A stretch of DNA of 38,122 nt from NCBI GenBank assembly GCA_003599425.1, contig QZKC01000080.1:1-38122 (forward strand), given 5' to 3'. The notes beneath the pieces were generated by a model that did not search any database, was not told where the DNA came from, and saw nothing but the letters and a program-made list of their open reading frames with translations. Made by a program: the position numbers and the translations under genes. This DNA comes from Nitrospiraceae bacterium (GTDB lineage Bacteria > Nitrospirota > Thermodesulfovibrionia > UBA6902). Position 1 is the stretch's first letter. Every line of letters begins with the position of its first letter. Positions 1 through 7,778 of the stretch are shown one piece after another.

Positions 1-2325
1 TAACAGTCCCACCCAGATAATATGAGGACCAAGGCCGTATGCAAAAATACTCTCCTGGGGATGCCTTGGCTGCCTGTTCATAACACCTTTTTCAGCCGGC
101 TCTGCTGCAAGGGCAAGTCCAGGCAGCCCGTCAGTCACAAGATTGATCCAAAGAATATGTACCGGCAAAAGAGGGATTGGCATGCCCAAAAGCGGCGCGA
201 GAAAAATCGTCCATATTTCTCCTGAATTACTTGTCATCGTATATCTGATGAATTTCCGGATATTATCAAAAATGCGCCTGCCCTCCTTTACAGCCTTCAC
301 TATAGTGGCAAAGTTGTCATCAAGAAGTATCATATGTGCAGCTTCTTTTGATACATCCGTTCCGGTAATTCCCATTGCAACACCAATGTCAGCCCTCTTT
401 AAAGCAGGGGCGTCATTCACCCCGTCACCGGTCATGGCAACAAACTGCCCTCTGTCCTGAAGCGCCTTTACTATCTTTAATTTCTGCTCAGGCGCCACCC
501 TCGCATAAACCCTTATGTGATCCACATGCTCTTCGAATTCCTCCTGGGTCAGTTTCTCAAGTTCTCTCCCTGTGATTATGGCCCTCGAATCATCCTGGAT
601 AATGCCAAGTCTCCTCGCGATCTCTCTCGCGGTAATAGGATGGTCCCCTGTTATCATCACAGGCCTGATCCCTGCTGTTTTACACAGCGCCACAGCTTCG
701 CGCGCCTCTTCTCTCGGCGGGTCCATCATGCCTGTGAGCCCCACTATAGTAAGTCCTGTCTCCACGCTGCCCGGGGACATGTCCTCAGGCATGCTGTTCC
801 ACGTTCTTATCGCAATGCAAAGAACCCGTAATCCGTCAGCAGCCATCCGATCGCTGACCTTGAGAATTTCTGCTCTGTCCACCGCTTCCAACCCCTCAGA
901 GGTCAGGATGTTATATGATCTGTCAATGAGGACATCCACTGCCCCCTTGGTGAAGGAAATATACGCCGTATTTTCATCTGATCGCTGACTGCTTACCGCT
1001 GATTGCCTGTGAAACGTCGTCATGCATTTTCTGTCCGAATCAAAGGGCAGTTCAGCAACACGGGGAAACCCCTTTTCGAGTTCCTGTTTGTGAAATCCGC
1101 TTTTACGGGCAATCTCAAAAAGGGCGATCTCTGTAGGGTCACCGACTGTGCTGCCGGAAGTCTCAACCTGCGCATCATTGCTCAAGGCAAGAGCAACAAA
1201 AAGTGCAGAAGCCGGTGAGTGCAGAAGTTCAAAAGGTTCAGTTGGTTTTACTTCTGCACTGTTGCTCTTCAGCTCTTCTGAACTTACAATCCTTCCGTCC
1301 ACATACATTTCCTCAACCGTCATTTTATTAAGTGTGAGGGTGCCTGTCTTGTCAGAACAGATATAGGTGACGGAGCCGAGAGTTTCGACCGCCGGAAGTT
1401 TTCTTATGAGTGCATTCTGTTTTACCAGCTTATTAGCCCCGAGGGCAAGAGAGATCGTTATAACCGCTGGAAGCGCTTCGGGAATTGCAGCAACCGCAAG
1501 GGAGATGGCGGTCAGGAGCATCAGCATGGGATCTTCCCCTCTTAAAACGCCAATGCCAAAAACTAATGCACAGATGGCAAGGACCGCAATGGCAAGCTTC
1601 CGGCCAAAGCTTGCAAGTCTTTTCTGAAGCGGTGTCTTCACCTCTTCCTCTTCCTGCAGCATAGTAGCGATCCTGCCAAGCTCTGTATCCATCCCAGTCG
1701 CCATAACTAAGCCGGTCCCGCGTCCATGGGCAACGAACGTGCCTTTGTATGCCAGATTCTTCCTGTCGCCTATCGGCAAGTGTTCGTCATGAAGAGGATA
1801 CGTATGTTTCTCAACTGGAACAGATTCTCCGGTCAGTGCAGCTTCCTCCATTTTCAACTGGGCTGACTCGATGAGCCTCATATCAGCAGCCACGATTTTC
1901 CCTGCCTCAAGGATGACAACATCCCCGGGAACAAGCTGCGAAGCCGCTATGATTTCATGCTGTCCGTTCCTTATGACAGTGGCTGAAGGCGCTGCCATCC
2001 TCTTGAGCGCTTCCATAGCCTTTTCAGCACGGTATTCCTGTATAAAACCGATAAGGGCATTCAGCGCCACAATGACAATGATTGCGATGGTGTCAACAAG
2101 GTCCCCGATAAAACCGGATATCACCGCAGCAGCGATCAGAACTATAATCATAAAGTCGCTGAACTGGGCCAGGAACATCACGAGAGGGGTTTTCTTCTTT
2201 GTTTCCTTCAGAACATTAGGCCCGTATTCTGAGAGGCGCCCTGCTGCCTCTTCCTGTGAAAGTCCCTGAGGTGAAGATGCCAGATCAGCAATTGCCTGTG
2301 TTATGTCCTTTTGATGCCAGCGCAC
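1..2325 (-). CDS. Cation-translocating P-type ATPase (Ca2+/Mn2+ type), partial
   Basis: P2A-type P-ATPase cut by the left edge; 775 codons are present and the last transmembrane helices are missing. Visible landmarks: A-domain TGES near residue 164, PEALP in M4 near 281, phosphorylation loop CSDKTGTLT with Asp324, GDGVNDAP hinge, M5 motif NSGE and M6 motif NLVTDG. These M4/M5/M6 residues match the two-site SERCA arrangement. I start at the GTG at 2325, which has GGGAGA about 9 bases upstream and gives the family-like start VRWHQKD; an in-frame TTG further upstream is possible. It lies downstream of a small zinc-ribbon gene and a Mn2+-type riboswitch, so manganese export is as likely as calcium export. 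Two repeat-derived stretches sit in frame in the nucleotide-binding domain. The family call is secure; the ion is inferred. Confidence 0.93.
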   Translation of the reverse strand, partial: MRWHQKDITQAIADLASSPQGLSQEEAAGRLSEYGPNVLKETKKKTPLVMFLAQFSDFMIIVLIAAAVISGFIGDLVDTIAIIVIVALNALIGFIQEYRAEKAMEALKRMAAPSATVIRNGQHEIIAASQLVPGDVVILEAGKIVAADMRLIESAQLKMEEAALTGESVPVEKHTYPLHDEHLPIGDRKNLAYKGTFVAHGRGTGLVMATGMDTELGRIATMLQEEEEVKTPLQKRLASFGRKLAIAVLAICALVFGIGVLRGEDPMLMLLTAISLAVAAIPEALPAVITISLALGANKLVKQNALIRKLPAVETLGSVTYICSDKTGTLTLNKMTVEEMYVDGRIVSSEELKSNSAEVKPTEPFELLHSPASALFVALALSNDAQVETSGSTVGDPTEIALFEIARKSGFHKQELEKGFPRVAELPFDSDRKCMTTFHRQSAVSSQRSDENTAYISFTKGAVDVLIDRSYNILTSEGLEAVDRAEILKVSDRMAADGLRVLCIAIRTWNSMPEDMSPGSVETGLTIVGLTGMMDPPREEAREAVALCKTAGIRPVMITGDHPITAREIARRLGIIQDDSRAIITGRELEKLTQEEFEEHVDHIRVYARVAPEQKLKIVKALQDRGQFVAMTGDGVNDAPALKRADIGVAMGITGTDVSKEAAHMILLDDNFATIVKAVKEGRRIFDNIRKFIRYTMTSNSGEIWTIFLAPLLGMPIPLLPVHILWINLVTDGLPGLALAAEPAEKGVMNRQPRHPQESIFAYGLGPHIIWVGLL
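978..1006 (-). repeat. AGTCAGC/AATCAGC-type short repeat inside the ATPase gene
   Basis: On the minus strand the bases read as degenerate tandem units of GCAATCAGC and AGCAGTCAGC. They are translated in frame as QSAVSSQRS within the ATPase N domain, between a conserved FDSDRKCM-type segment and YISFTKGA. The same unit, in the same reading frame, occurs in dapF at 14517-14550. Confidence 0.7.
1202..1260. repeat. AGTGCAGAAG repeat with an 11-bp inverted pair, inside the ATPase gene
   Basis: AGTGCAGAAG occurs at 1202-1211 and again at 1218-1227. An exact inverted copy of the 11-mer AGTGCAGAAGT (1218-1228) lies at 1250-1260. The stretch is in frame and codes for a poorly conserved segment just after the phosphorylation loop. 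Similar GTGCAAAAG-like units occur upstream of fhs at 2965-3017. Confidence 0.6.
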
Positions 2326-2348
2326 AGATAATGATCTCCCTGATATCC

Positions 2349-2420
2349 AAAACAAGAGACCAGAAATCAAAAAACAGGAATAACAGGACACCTGATTTAT
2401 TATTTCTGGTCTCTTGTTTT
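2349..2420. repeat. Perfect 19-bp inverted repeat between zinc-ribbon gene and ATPase
   Basis: Arms 2349-2367 and 2402-2420 are exact reverse complements, separated by 34 bases that contain a smaller CAGG/CCTG pair. The hairpin begins 4 bases past the stop codon of the zinc-ribbon gene and ends about 24 bases before the ATPase start. It could act as a weak terminator or attenuator (only a short T run follows on the minus strand), as an mRNA processing or stability hairpin, or be a small mobile palindrome. Confidence 0.75.
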
Positions 2421-2424
2421 ATTA

Positions 2425-2724
2425 TTATTTCTTAAATACGTTAAACAGTTTATCAAGGCCGCCTTTTTCAAGCTTTGATACGGCTTCAAGTTCTCCGGCA
2501 TCAAGCCATATGCCTTCGCACTCGGAGCACTTATCGACCTTTATATTTTTATAATCTATCTCTATAAGTTCCATTCCGCATTTGGGACATCTCATATAAT
2601 GAGTCTCTCTGATTTTTTTCTTTTCCTCATCCCTGAGTTTCCTGTGCTTTTCTTCCTCCAGCTTCTTTTTTCTTTCGTACTCCAGCCTTGCAACATACTC
2701 TTCTTCCCGTTCACTTGGTTTCAC
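2425..2724 (-). CDS. Small TFIIB-type zinc-ribbon (zf-TFIIB) protein
   Basis: A lysine/glutamate-rich, probably helical N-terminal half of about 45 residues is followed by a zinc ribbon: CPKCGMEL, then CSECEGIWLDAGELEAV. The CxxC...CxxCxGxWLDxGEL pattern is diagnostic of the zf-TFIIB family (PF13453), whose function is mostly unknown. I chose the GTG at 2724 because AGGAGG lies about 7 bases upstream; an ATG at 2745 adds seven residues but has no ribosome site. It is the first gene after the yybP-ykoY riboswitch and shares its direction with the P-type ATPase, so a metal-homeostasis role is plausible but not shown. Confidence 0.85.
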   Translation of the reverse strand: MKPSEREEEYVARLEYERKKKLEEEKHRKLRDEEKKKIRETHYMRCPKCGMELIEIDYKNIKVDKCSECEGIWLDAGELEAVSKLEKGGLDKLFNVFKK

Positions 2725-2757
2725 AGTCATTCCTCCTTCCGGCATGTATTGAAATTA

Positions 2758-2806
2758 ATAAAAAACCTTTACCACGAATACACCCTCATGCAACCATGGT
2801 AAAGGT
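2758..2806 (-). terminator. Riboswitch-controlled intrinsic terminator
   Basis: On the minus strand ACCTTTACCA (2806-2797) and TGGTAAAGGT (2774-2765) form a perfect 10-bp stem followed by a run of six T. The 5' arm of this stem contains the same CCTTTA that forms the 3' strand of riboswitch helix P1, so aptamer and terminator are mutually exclusive. Ligand binding should therefore turn transcription on. Confidence 0.82.
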
Positions 2807-2907
2807 CTCGCCTGTTAGTTTAACCTAACCAGTGTTACCGGCCCTGCGCAAAACTTTATGGCAGGAAGTCCTGACGATAACCACTGACATGGCTACTCCC
2901 CTTTATT
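2794..2907 (-). promoter_or_regulatory. yybP-ykoY (manganese) riboswitch aptamer
   Basis: Read on the minus strand, the element opens with TAAAGGGGAGTAGCC and closes with ACAGGCGAGACCTTTACC. These are the two most conserved blocks of the yybP-ykoY family (RF00080), which binds Mn2+. Helix P1 forms from TAAAGG (2905-2900) and CCTTTA (2805-2800), and the internal part can fold into stems. It sits just upstream of the zinc-ribbon gene and the P-type ATPase, a usual target class for this riboswitch. Confidence 0.85.
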
Positions 2908-2964
2908 TCGTAAAAAGATATCGTATTAATATAAATATGTCAAGACCTCATACAGCTTATTCAT

Positions 2965-3017
2965 CTTTGCACTTTTGCTCTTTTAAACTTTTGCCCTTCT
3001 GTGCTTTTGTACTTTTG
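2965..3017. repeat. Degenerate CTTTTG / GTGCAAAAG repeat
   Basis: About seven imperfect units of the type CTTTTGCA or CTTTTGTA are arrayed between the riboswitch and fhs. The rest of the gene-free stretch 2908-3233 holds the unseen riboswitch promoter and the fhs leader. TTGACA at 3060-3065 with TACGCT 18 bases on is a weak fhs promoter candidate. Confidence 0.5.
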
Positions 3018-3233
3018 TATTACATTTTCAAATAAATATATTGTATGACAAGATTTTGTTTGACAGTCCCTCATTCGCTATGCTACGCTTTTAGACCTTC
3101 AAATTCCACATGCAGTTTCACAACCTCAGAAGGCATTTGGAGAGGTAATGCATATTATCCGGCTTCAAAATAATTCAGGGAGATCTATCCTGAAATTATG
3201 CAACAAATCAACACGCAAAGGAGGGATTCAACA

Positions 3234-4997
3234 ATGCCGCTTGATCCAACTAAACATGCAGACTGGGAAATAGCAGAGGCCGCTGAAGCCCATATGAAAA
3301 CAGTCTACCAGCTCGGTGAAGAACTGGGGCTCGAAAAGGAAGAACTTCTTCCTCACGGTCATTATGTAGCAAAGCTTGATTTCAACAAAATACTGAAACG
3401 TCTGTCCAGTAAACCTGACGGAAAGTACGTTGACGTAACTGCCATAACCCCTACCCCGCTTGGGGAAGGAAAATCCACAACAACTATCGGCCTGACCCAG
3501 GGCCTTGGAAAACGCAAAAAGAATGTGATCGCGGCCATACGCCAGCCTTCCGGCGGCCCAACAATGAACATAAAAGGCTCTGCCGCAGGCGGCGGATTAT
3601 CACAATGCATTCCTTTGACACCATTTTCTCTGGGGCTCACCGGAGATATCAACGCGATAATGAACGCGCACAACCTCGCAATGGTGGCGCTTACATCACG
3701 CATACAGCACGAGTTCAACTACACGGACGAACAGCTTGCGAAACGCAAATTGAAGAGACTCAATATTGATCCGCGCAATGTTGAGATGAAATGGATAATG
3801 GATTTCTGTGCTCAGGCATTAAGGGATATCGTCATAGGACTTGGAGGCAAAAGCGATGGCTTCATGATGAACTCCGGATTTGCAATAGCGGTCTCATCTG
3901 AAGTTATGGCCATCCTGGCTGTTGCGACAGACCTGAAAGATATGAGAGAGAGGATGGGCAGGATCGTTGTTGCTTACGACAAGAGCGGCAAACCTGTCAC
4001 TACTGAAGACCTCAACGTTGCGGGCGCGATGACCGCATGGATGGTTGAGGCATTAAATCCAAATCTCATGCAAACCATTGAAGGCCAGCCTGTGCTTGTG
4101 CATGCAGGACCCTTTGCAAACATTGCTATCGGCCAGTCCTCGATCATAGCTGACAGGGTCGGACTGAAACTCGCTGATTACAACATAACCGAATCAGGGT
4201 TTGCCGCTGATATCGGATTTGAGAAGTTCTGGAACCTGAAGTGCAGGTTCTCCGGGCTAAAGCCTCACGCTGCTGTTCTCGTCGCAACTATCAGGGCCCT
4301 GAAATGCCACGGAGGCGCGCCAATCCCGGTTCCCGGAAGGCCGATCCCTGATGAATACAAAGGTGAAAACGTCGGTTGGGTCGAAAAAGGATGTGATAAC
4401 CTCATACACCTTGTAAATGTAGTAAAAAAGGCCGGCATCAATCCTGTTGTCTGCATTAATGCTTTCTACACTGACACCGATAACGAGATCAAGGCAGTCC
4501 GGAGGATCGCAGAAAAAGCAGGCGCGAGAGTTGCGCTTTCAAAACACTGGCAGTTTGGCGGTGAAGGCGCTCTTGAACTGGCTGATGCAGTTGTTGACGC
4601 TTGCAATGAACCAAATAATTTCAAGTTCCTCTATGAACTTTCTACGCCGTTGCGTCAGCGCATTGAACTGATAGCGAAAGAGGTTTACGGCGCTGACGGG
4701 GTCGAATATACTCCAGATGCTCTTGCAAAAGCAAAGAGGATGGAAGACGACCCTGAGACCTCAAAGCTCGGGACCTGCATGGTCAAAACACACCTGAGCC
4801 TTACGGATAACCCCAACCTGAAAGGAGTCCCGAAAGGCTGGAAGCTTCTCGTGCGCGACATTCTCTCATTCAAGGGAGCAGGTTTTGTAGTCCCTGTTGC
4901 AGGAGCGATCAAGCTGATGCCGGGAACTGCGTCAGATCCCGCTTACAGACGCGTTGACGTTGATGTCGAAACAGGCAAGGTAAAAGGTTTATTCTAA
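3234..4997 (+). CDS. fhs: Formate--tetrahydrofolate ligase
   Basis: ATP-dependent ligation of formate to tetrahydrofolate, giving 10-formyl-THF for purines or for the methyl branch of the Wood-Ljungdahl pathway. It has 587 residues, in the range of bacterial Fhs. The P-loop TPLGEGKS lies at residues 75-82, and the family blocks [28 protein letters not shown] and FGGEGA are visible. The ATG at 3234 is chosen over an upstream in-frame ATG at 3198 because AAAGGAGGG lies about 8 bases before it. It is monocistronic in appearance, with a strong terminator directly after it. The other C1-pathway genes are not in this window, so whether it serves acetogenesis or C1 metabolism in general cannot be told. 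Confidence 0.97.
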   Translation: MPLDPTKHADWEIAEAAEAHMKTVYQLGEELGLEKEELLPHGHYVAKLDFNKILKRLSSKPDGKYVDVTAITPTPLGEGKSTTTIGLTQGLGKRKKNVIAAIRQPSGGPTMNIKGSAAGGGLSQCIPLTPFSLGLTGDINAIMNAHNLAMVALTSRIQHEFNYTDEQLAKRKLKRLNIDPRNVEMKWIMDFCAQALRDIVIGLGGKSDGFMMNSGFAIAVSSEVMAILAVATDLKDMRERMGRIVVAYDKSGKPVTTEDLNVAGAMTAWMVEALNPNLMQTIEGQPVLVHAGPFANIAIGQSSIIADRVGLKLADYNITESGFAADIGFEKFWNLKCRFSGLKPHAAVLVATIRALKCHGGAPIPVPGRPIPDEYKGENVGWVEKGCDNLIHLVNVVKKAGINPVVCINAFYTDTDNEIKAVRRIAEKAGARVALSKHWQFGGEGALELADAVVDACNEPNNFKFLYELSTPLRQRIELIAKEVYGADGVEYTPDALAKAKRMEDDPETSKLGTCMVKTHLSLTDNPNLKGVPKGWKLLVRDILSFKGAGFVVPVAGAIKLMPGTASDPAYRRVDVDVETGKVKGLF

Positions 4998-5006
4998 GAG
5001 AGAGCA

Positions 5007-5044
5007 AAAAGCCCCTGTTCAGTAGTGGATAGGGGCTTTTCATT
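5007..5044 (+). terminator. Intrinsic terminator after fhs
   Basis: AAAAGCCCCT (5007-5016) pairs perfectly with AGGGGCTTTT (5031-5040), ending in a T run. It begins 10 bases after the fhs stop codon. Confidence 0.9.
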
Positions 5045-5073
5045 TCAGGTTTAATAATAATTATTGACTCCTC

Positions 5074-5114
5074 AAATTTAAAATTTGAAATTGAAAATTT
5101 ATAATTTTAAATTT
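5074..5114. repeat. AT-only inverted repeat abutting the pgsA start
   Basis: AAATTTAAAATTT (5074-5086) is inverted, with one mismatch, at 5102-5114, and the right arm ends 5 bases before the pgsA ATG. It occupies the place where a ribosome site would be; none is visible. It resembles the AT-rich filler repeats common in such genomes and probably also carries promoter-like sequence. Confidence 0.5.
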
Positions 5115-5118
5115 AAAT

Positions 5119-5661
5119 ATGATCGGTAACCTTCCCAACATTCTGACTCTTTCAAGGATATTGCTTTTGCCTTTTTTTGCTGCTACGATAATATACAAAG
5201 AATATAATTTAGCGTTAATCATATTTATAATTGCTGCGGTAACAGATCTCTTCGACGGGCTTATCGCACGTCTAAGAAACCAGATAACATATTTCGGCTC
5301 AATCCTTGATCCTGTTGCCGATAAATTCTTTCTGATAACTTCATTCGTACTTATGAGCGCCTCAGGCGTGATCCCCAAATGGCTGACGATAGTTGTTATC
5401 AGCAAGGACGTGATCGTTCTGACAGGATGCGTAATACTTTATTTCGTTACCAACAGTTTAAAGATCGAACCGACGTTGTTGGGAAAACTTGCAAGCGCAT
5501 GCCAGTTCGTCCTCATCGGAGCTGTTCTTTTGTTCCTGAACATCAGGGGGGAGATGCAGATCCCGGTCCCGATATATATTGCTGTGGCCCTTATAACAGG
5601 CATCTCCGGGCTTCATTACAGTTATAAAGGATTAAAGCTGGTTCAATCAGAAAACACTTAA
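5119..5661 (+). CDS. pgsA: CDP-diacylglycerol--glycerol-3-phosphate 3-phosphatidyltransferase
   Basis: Committed step of phosphatidylglycerol synthesis at the inner membrane. The 180-residue protein shows the CDP-alcohol phosphotransferase signature with Asp43, Asp46-Gly47, Ala50-Arg51, Gly60, Asp64 and Asp68. About five hydrophobic segments are evident, and the N-terminal NLPNILTLSRI is typical of PgsA. No clear Shine-Dalgarno site precedes the ATG; the leader is an AT palindrome. The DUF512 gene follows 16 bases later, so the two are probably cotranscribed with aroE. Other CDP-alcohol transferases share the motif, but the N-terminal block favours PgsA. Confidence 0.92.
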   Translation: MIGNLPNILTLSRILLLPFFAATIIYKEYNLALIIFIIAAVTDLFDGLIARLRNQITYFGSILDPVADKFFLITSFVLMSASGVIPKWLTIVVISKDVIVLTGCVILYFVTNSLKIEPTLLGKLASACQFVLIGAVLLFLNIRGEMQIPVPIYIAVALITGISGLHYSYKGLKLVQSENT

Positions 5662-5677
5662 TTCAGCCAGGTATTTT

Positions 5678-6970
5678 ATGCAGGCAGTTATCAACAACAT
5701 CCTTGAAAGCAGTATCGCCCAGGACTCCGGGCTTGAAAAAGGCGATATCATTCTCAGCATCAACGGCAACCCTGTGAGGGACGTCATAGATTACATGTTC
5801 TATTCAAAAGATAATACCCTCGCCCTTAAAGTCCAGCGGGGAAACAAAACGCATCAGTTCAGGATAAAGAAAACTGACAATGATTATCTCGGAGTTGAGC
5901 TGAAATCTTTCAGGATCAAACCCTGCCGGAACAAATGCATATTCTGCTTTGTCGATCAGATGCCCAAGGGCATGAGAACCTCTCTCTATGTAAAAGATGA
6001 TGATTACCGCATGTCTTTTCTATATGGCAACTACATTACCCTTACGAACCTTACCAGTGCAGATAAAAAACGTATCATAGAACAGAAACTGAGCCCCTTG
6101 TATATATCAGTGCATACGACGAATAACGACCTTCGTAAAAAGATCATAGGCAATGCCAAGGCACCGGATATACTTAAAGAACTGCATGAACTTACAGCAC
6201 ATAAGATAAAGATACATGCTCAAGTAGTCATGACCCCTGGGGTAAATGACATTGAAGACCTTTCCAGGACACTCAAGGATCTCCTGAAGTTTTATCCCTA
6301 CGTCGCATCCATTGCAGTGGTCCCTGTCGGACTGACCAGATACAGGAAATCCCAGATCCAGCCGTATGAGAAGTCCGGGGCGCTCAAAGTCATTGACGCC
6401 GTAAAACAGGAACGGGCCAGGCTCAAAAAACGTCACGGAGACCCGGTCGTATACCTTGCGGATGAATTCTATATAAAGGCAGAATTGCCGCTGCCCCCGC
6501 TCAAGGAATACGGCGACCTTCCCCAGCTCGAGAACGGCGTCGGGCTCGTCTCATCGTTTCTTCATGCCGCAAAAAAACTAAAGCTCCCCAGGAAAATAGA
6601 TCCCCGGAAAGTTGCGACCTTTACAGGTACATCGTTCATGCCCTACCTCGAGGAGTTCGCTAAAAAAATGAATATGATCGAAGGACTCGGGCTGGATATC
6701 TTTAAGGTCGAAAATAAATTCTTCGGACAGACCGTAACAGTGACCGGCCTGCTCACAGGCAAAGACGTCATAAAGGCGATCGGAGGCAAGACAGATGCCG
6801 ACTGCCTTCTCGTCCCAAATGTAACTCTCAAGTATGGTTCGGATGTCTTCCTTGATAACGTGACTTTGCAAGATGTCGAAGAGTGTCTTGGCATGAATGT
6901 CAAGGCCATTGATCCGACACCGGAAGGCCTCTTGAAAGGAATAGCAAATGGATGTAAGTGGGAAAACTAA
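5678..6970 (+). CDS. DUF512 family PDZ / radical-SAM-like iron-sulfur protein
   Basis: A 430-residue protein in three parts: an N-terminal PDZ-like segment (about 1-60, GLEKGDIILSING), a radical-SAM-like core with CxxxCxxC cysteines Cys83, Cys87 and Cys90 followed by FVDQMPKGMR, and a C-terminal DUF512 region (PF04459). The family is widespread in Firmicutes, Nitrospirota and other anaerobes, and its reaction is not known. The last 23 bases overlap the start of aroE, implying translational coupling. Family assignment is firm; no substrate can be inferred from the sequence. Confidence 0.9.
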   Translation: MQAVINNILESSIAQDSGLEKGDIILSINGNPVRDVIDYMFYSKDNTLALKVQRGNKTHQFRIKKTDNDYLGVELKSFRIKPCRNKCIFCFVDQMPKGMRTSLYVKDDDYRMSFLYGNYITLTNLTSADKKRIIEQKLSPLYISVHTTNNDLRKKIIGNAKAPDILKELHELTAHKIKIHAQVVMTPGVNDIEDLSRTLKDLLKFYPYVASIAVVPVGLTRYRKSQIQPYEKSGALKVIDAVKQERARLKKRHGDPVVYLADEFYIKAELPLPPLKEYGDLPQLENGVGLVSSFLHAAKKLKLPRKIDPRKVATFTGTSFMPYLEEFAKKMNMIEGLGLDIFKVENKFFGQTVTVTGLLTGKDVIKAIGGKTDADCLLVPNVTLKYGSDVFLDNVTLQDVEECLGMNVKAIDPTPEGLLKGIANGCKWEN

Positions 6971-7775
6971 GATCATCGGCATCTTCGGCAGCCCCATTGA
7001 GCATACCCTCTCCCCGGCAATGCACAACTCAGCATTCGCGGCAATGGGACTTGATATGTGCTATATCCCTTTCAGGGTGCATCCGGAAGATCTCCCGGAC
7101 GCTGTAAAAGCTGTCAGGGGCCTCAATCTAACCGGTGTGAATGTTACCGTCCCGCACAAGGAAAACGTCATTCCCCTGCTTGACGAAATTGACAGTGAAG
7201 CGTCTTTCATCGGAGCCGTAAATACGGTGGTCAATTCAGACAGGAAACTGAAAGGCTATAATACTGACGGACGAGGGTTCATGAATTCTCTTTCAGAGGC
7301 GGGTATTTCTGTTGAAGGTAAAGACGTCCTTGTCATCGGCACCGGAGGCGCCTCACGGGCCATCAGTTATTATCTGACTGAACAGGCATCCAGGCTTCTC
7401 CTCTATGACATCGACAGGCCCAAGGCAGAAAAGCTGACAGCCGACCTGCAGAATATCCGCACCAACGTCACCCTTCTTGAAAAGATCGACGCCATCGGCA
7501 GTCCGCATATTGTCATTAATGCAACACCTCTCGGACTGAAACCTGAGGACCCTTTACCGTTCGATCCGGCTCATATCTCATCCGGGATGGTTCTCTGCGA
7601 TCTCGTGTACAAAAAGACAAGACTTCTGAAAGAGGCAGAATCAAAAGGGGCAAAAACGATAGACGGTTCCGGCATGCTTCTCTGGCAGGGGGTTCTTGCA
7701 TTTGAGCTCTGGACAGGGGAAAAACCGCCGGTTGATATCATGCGTCAGGCGTTGCTGTCACGGATCAGGCAATAA
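6948..7775 (+). CDS. aroE: Shikimate dehydrogenase (NADP+)
   Basis: Reduces 3-dehydroshikimate to shikimate in aromatic amino-acid synthesis. It has 275 residues. Substrate-site SPIEHTLSPAMHN (15-27), catalytic Lys71 in TVPHK, Asn92 in GAVNT and Asp107 in GYNTDG are all present, and the nucleotide-binding loop GTGGASRA follows. AAAGGA lies 8 bases before the ATG, inside the DUF512 gene that it overlaps. The overlap suggests one transcript from pgsA to aroE. No unusual residues were seen. Confidence 0.97.
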   Translation: MDVSGKTKIIGIFGSPIEHTLSPAMHNSAFAAMGLDMCYIPFRVHPEDLPDAVKAVRGLNLTGVNVTVPHKENVIPLLDEIDSEASFIGAVNTVVNSDRKLKGYNTDGRGFMNSLSEAGISVEGKDVLVIGTGGASRAISYYLTEQASRLLLYDIDRPKAEKLTADLQNIRTNVTLLEKIDAIGSPHIVINATPLGLKPEDPLPFDPAHISSGMVLCDLVYKKTRLLKEAESKGAKTIDGSGMLLWQGVLAFELWTGEKPPVDIMRQALLSRIRQ

Positions 7776-7778
7776 ACA

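Noticed and set aside
2832-3035. 67-codon plus-strand ORF over the riboswitch
   Set aside because: Antisense to the yybP-ykoY element and running into repeat sequence; no start signal.
3100-3233. Tetrahydrofolate riboswitch before fhs
   Set aside because: Considered because of the gene, but the conserved THF-riboswitch blocks are absent.
3198-3233. Upstream start for fhs
   Set aside because: The ATG at 3234 has a strong ribosome site and the family-typical N-terminus; the 12 extra codons cover that ribosome site.
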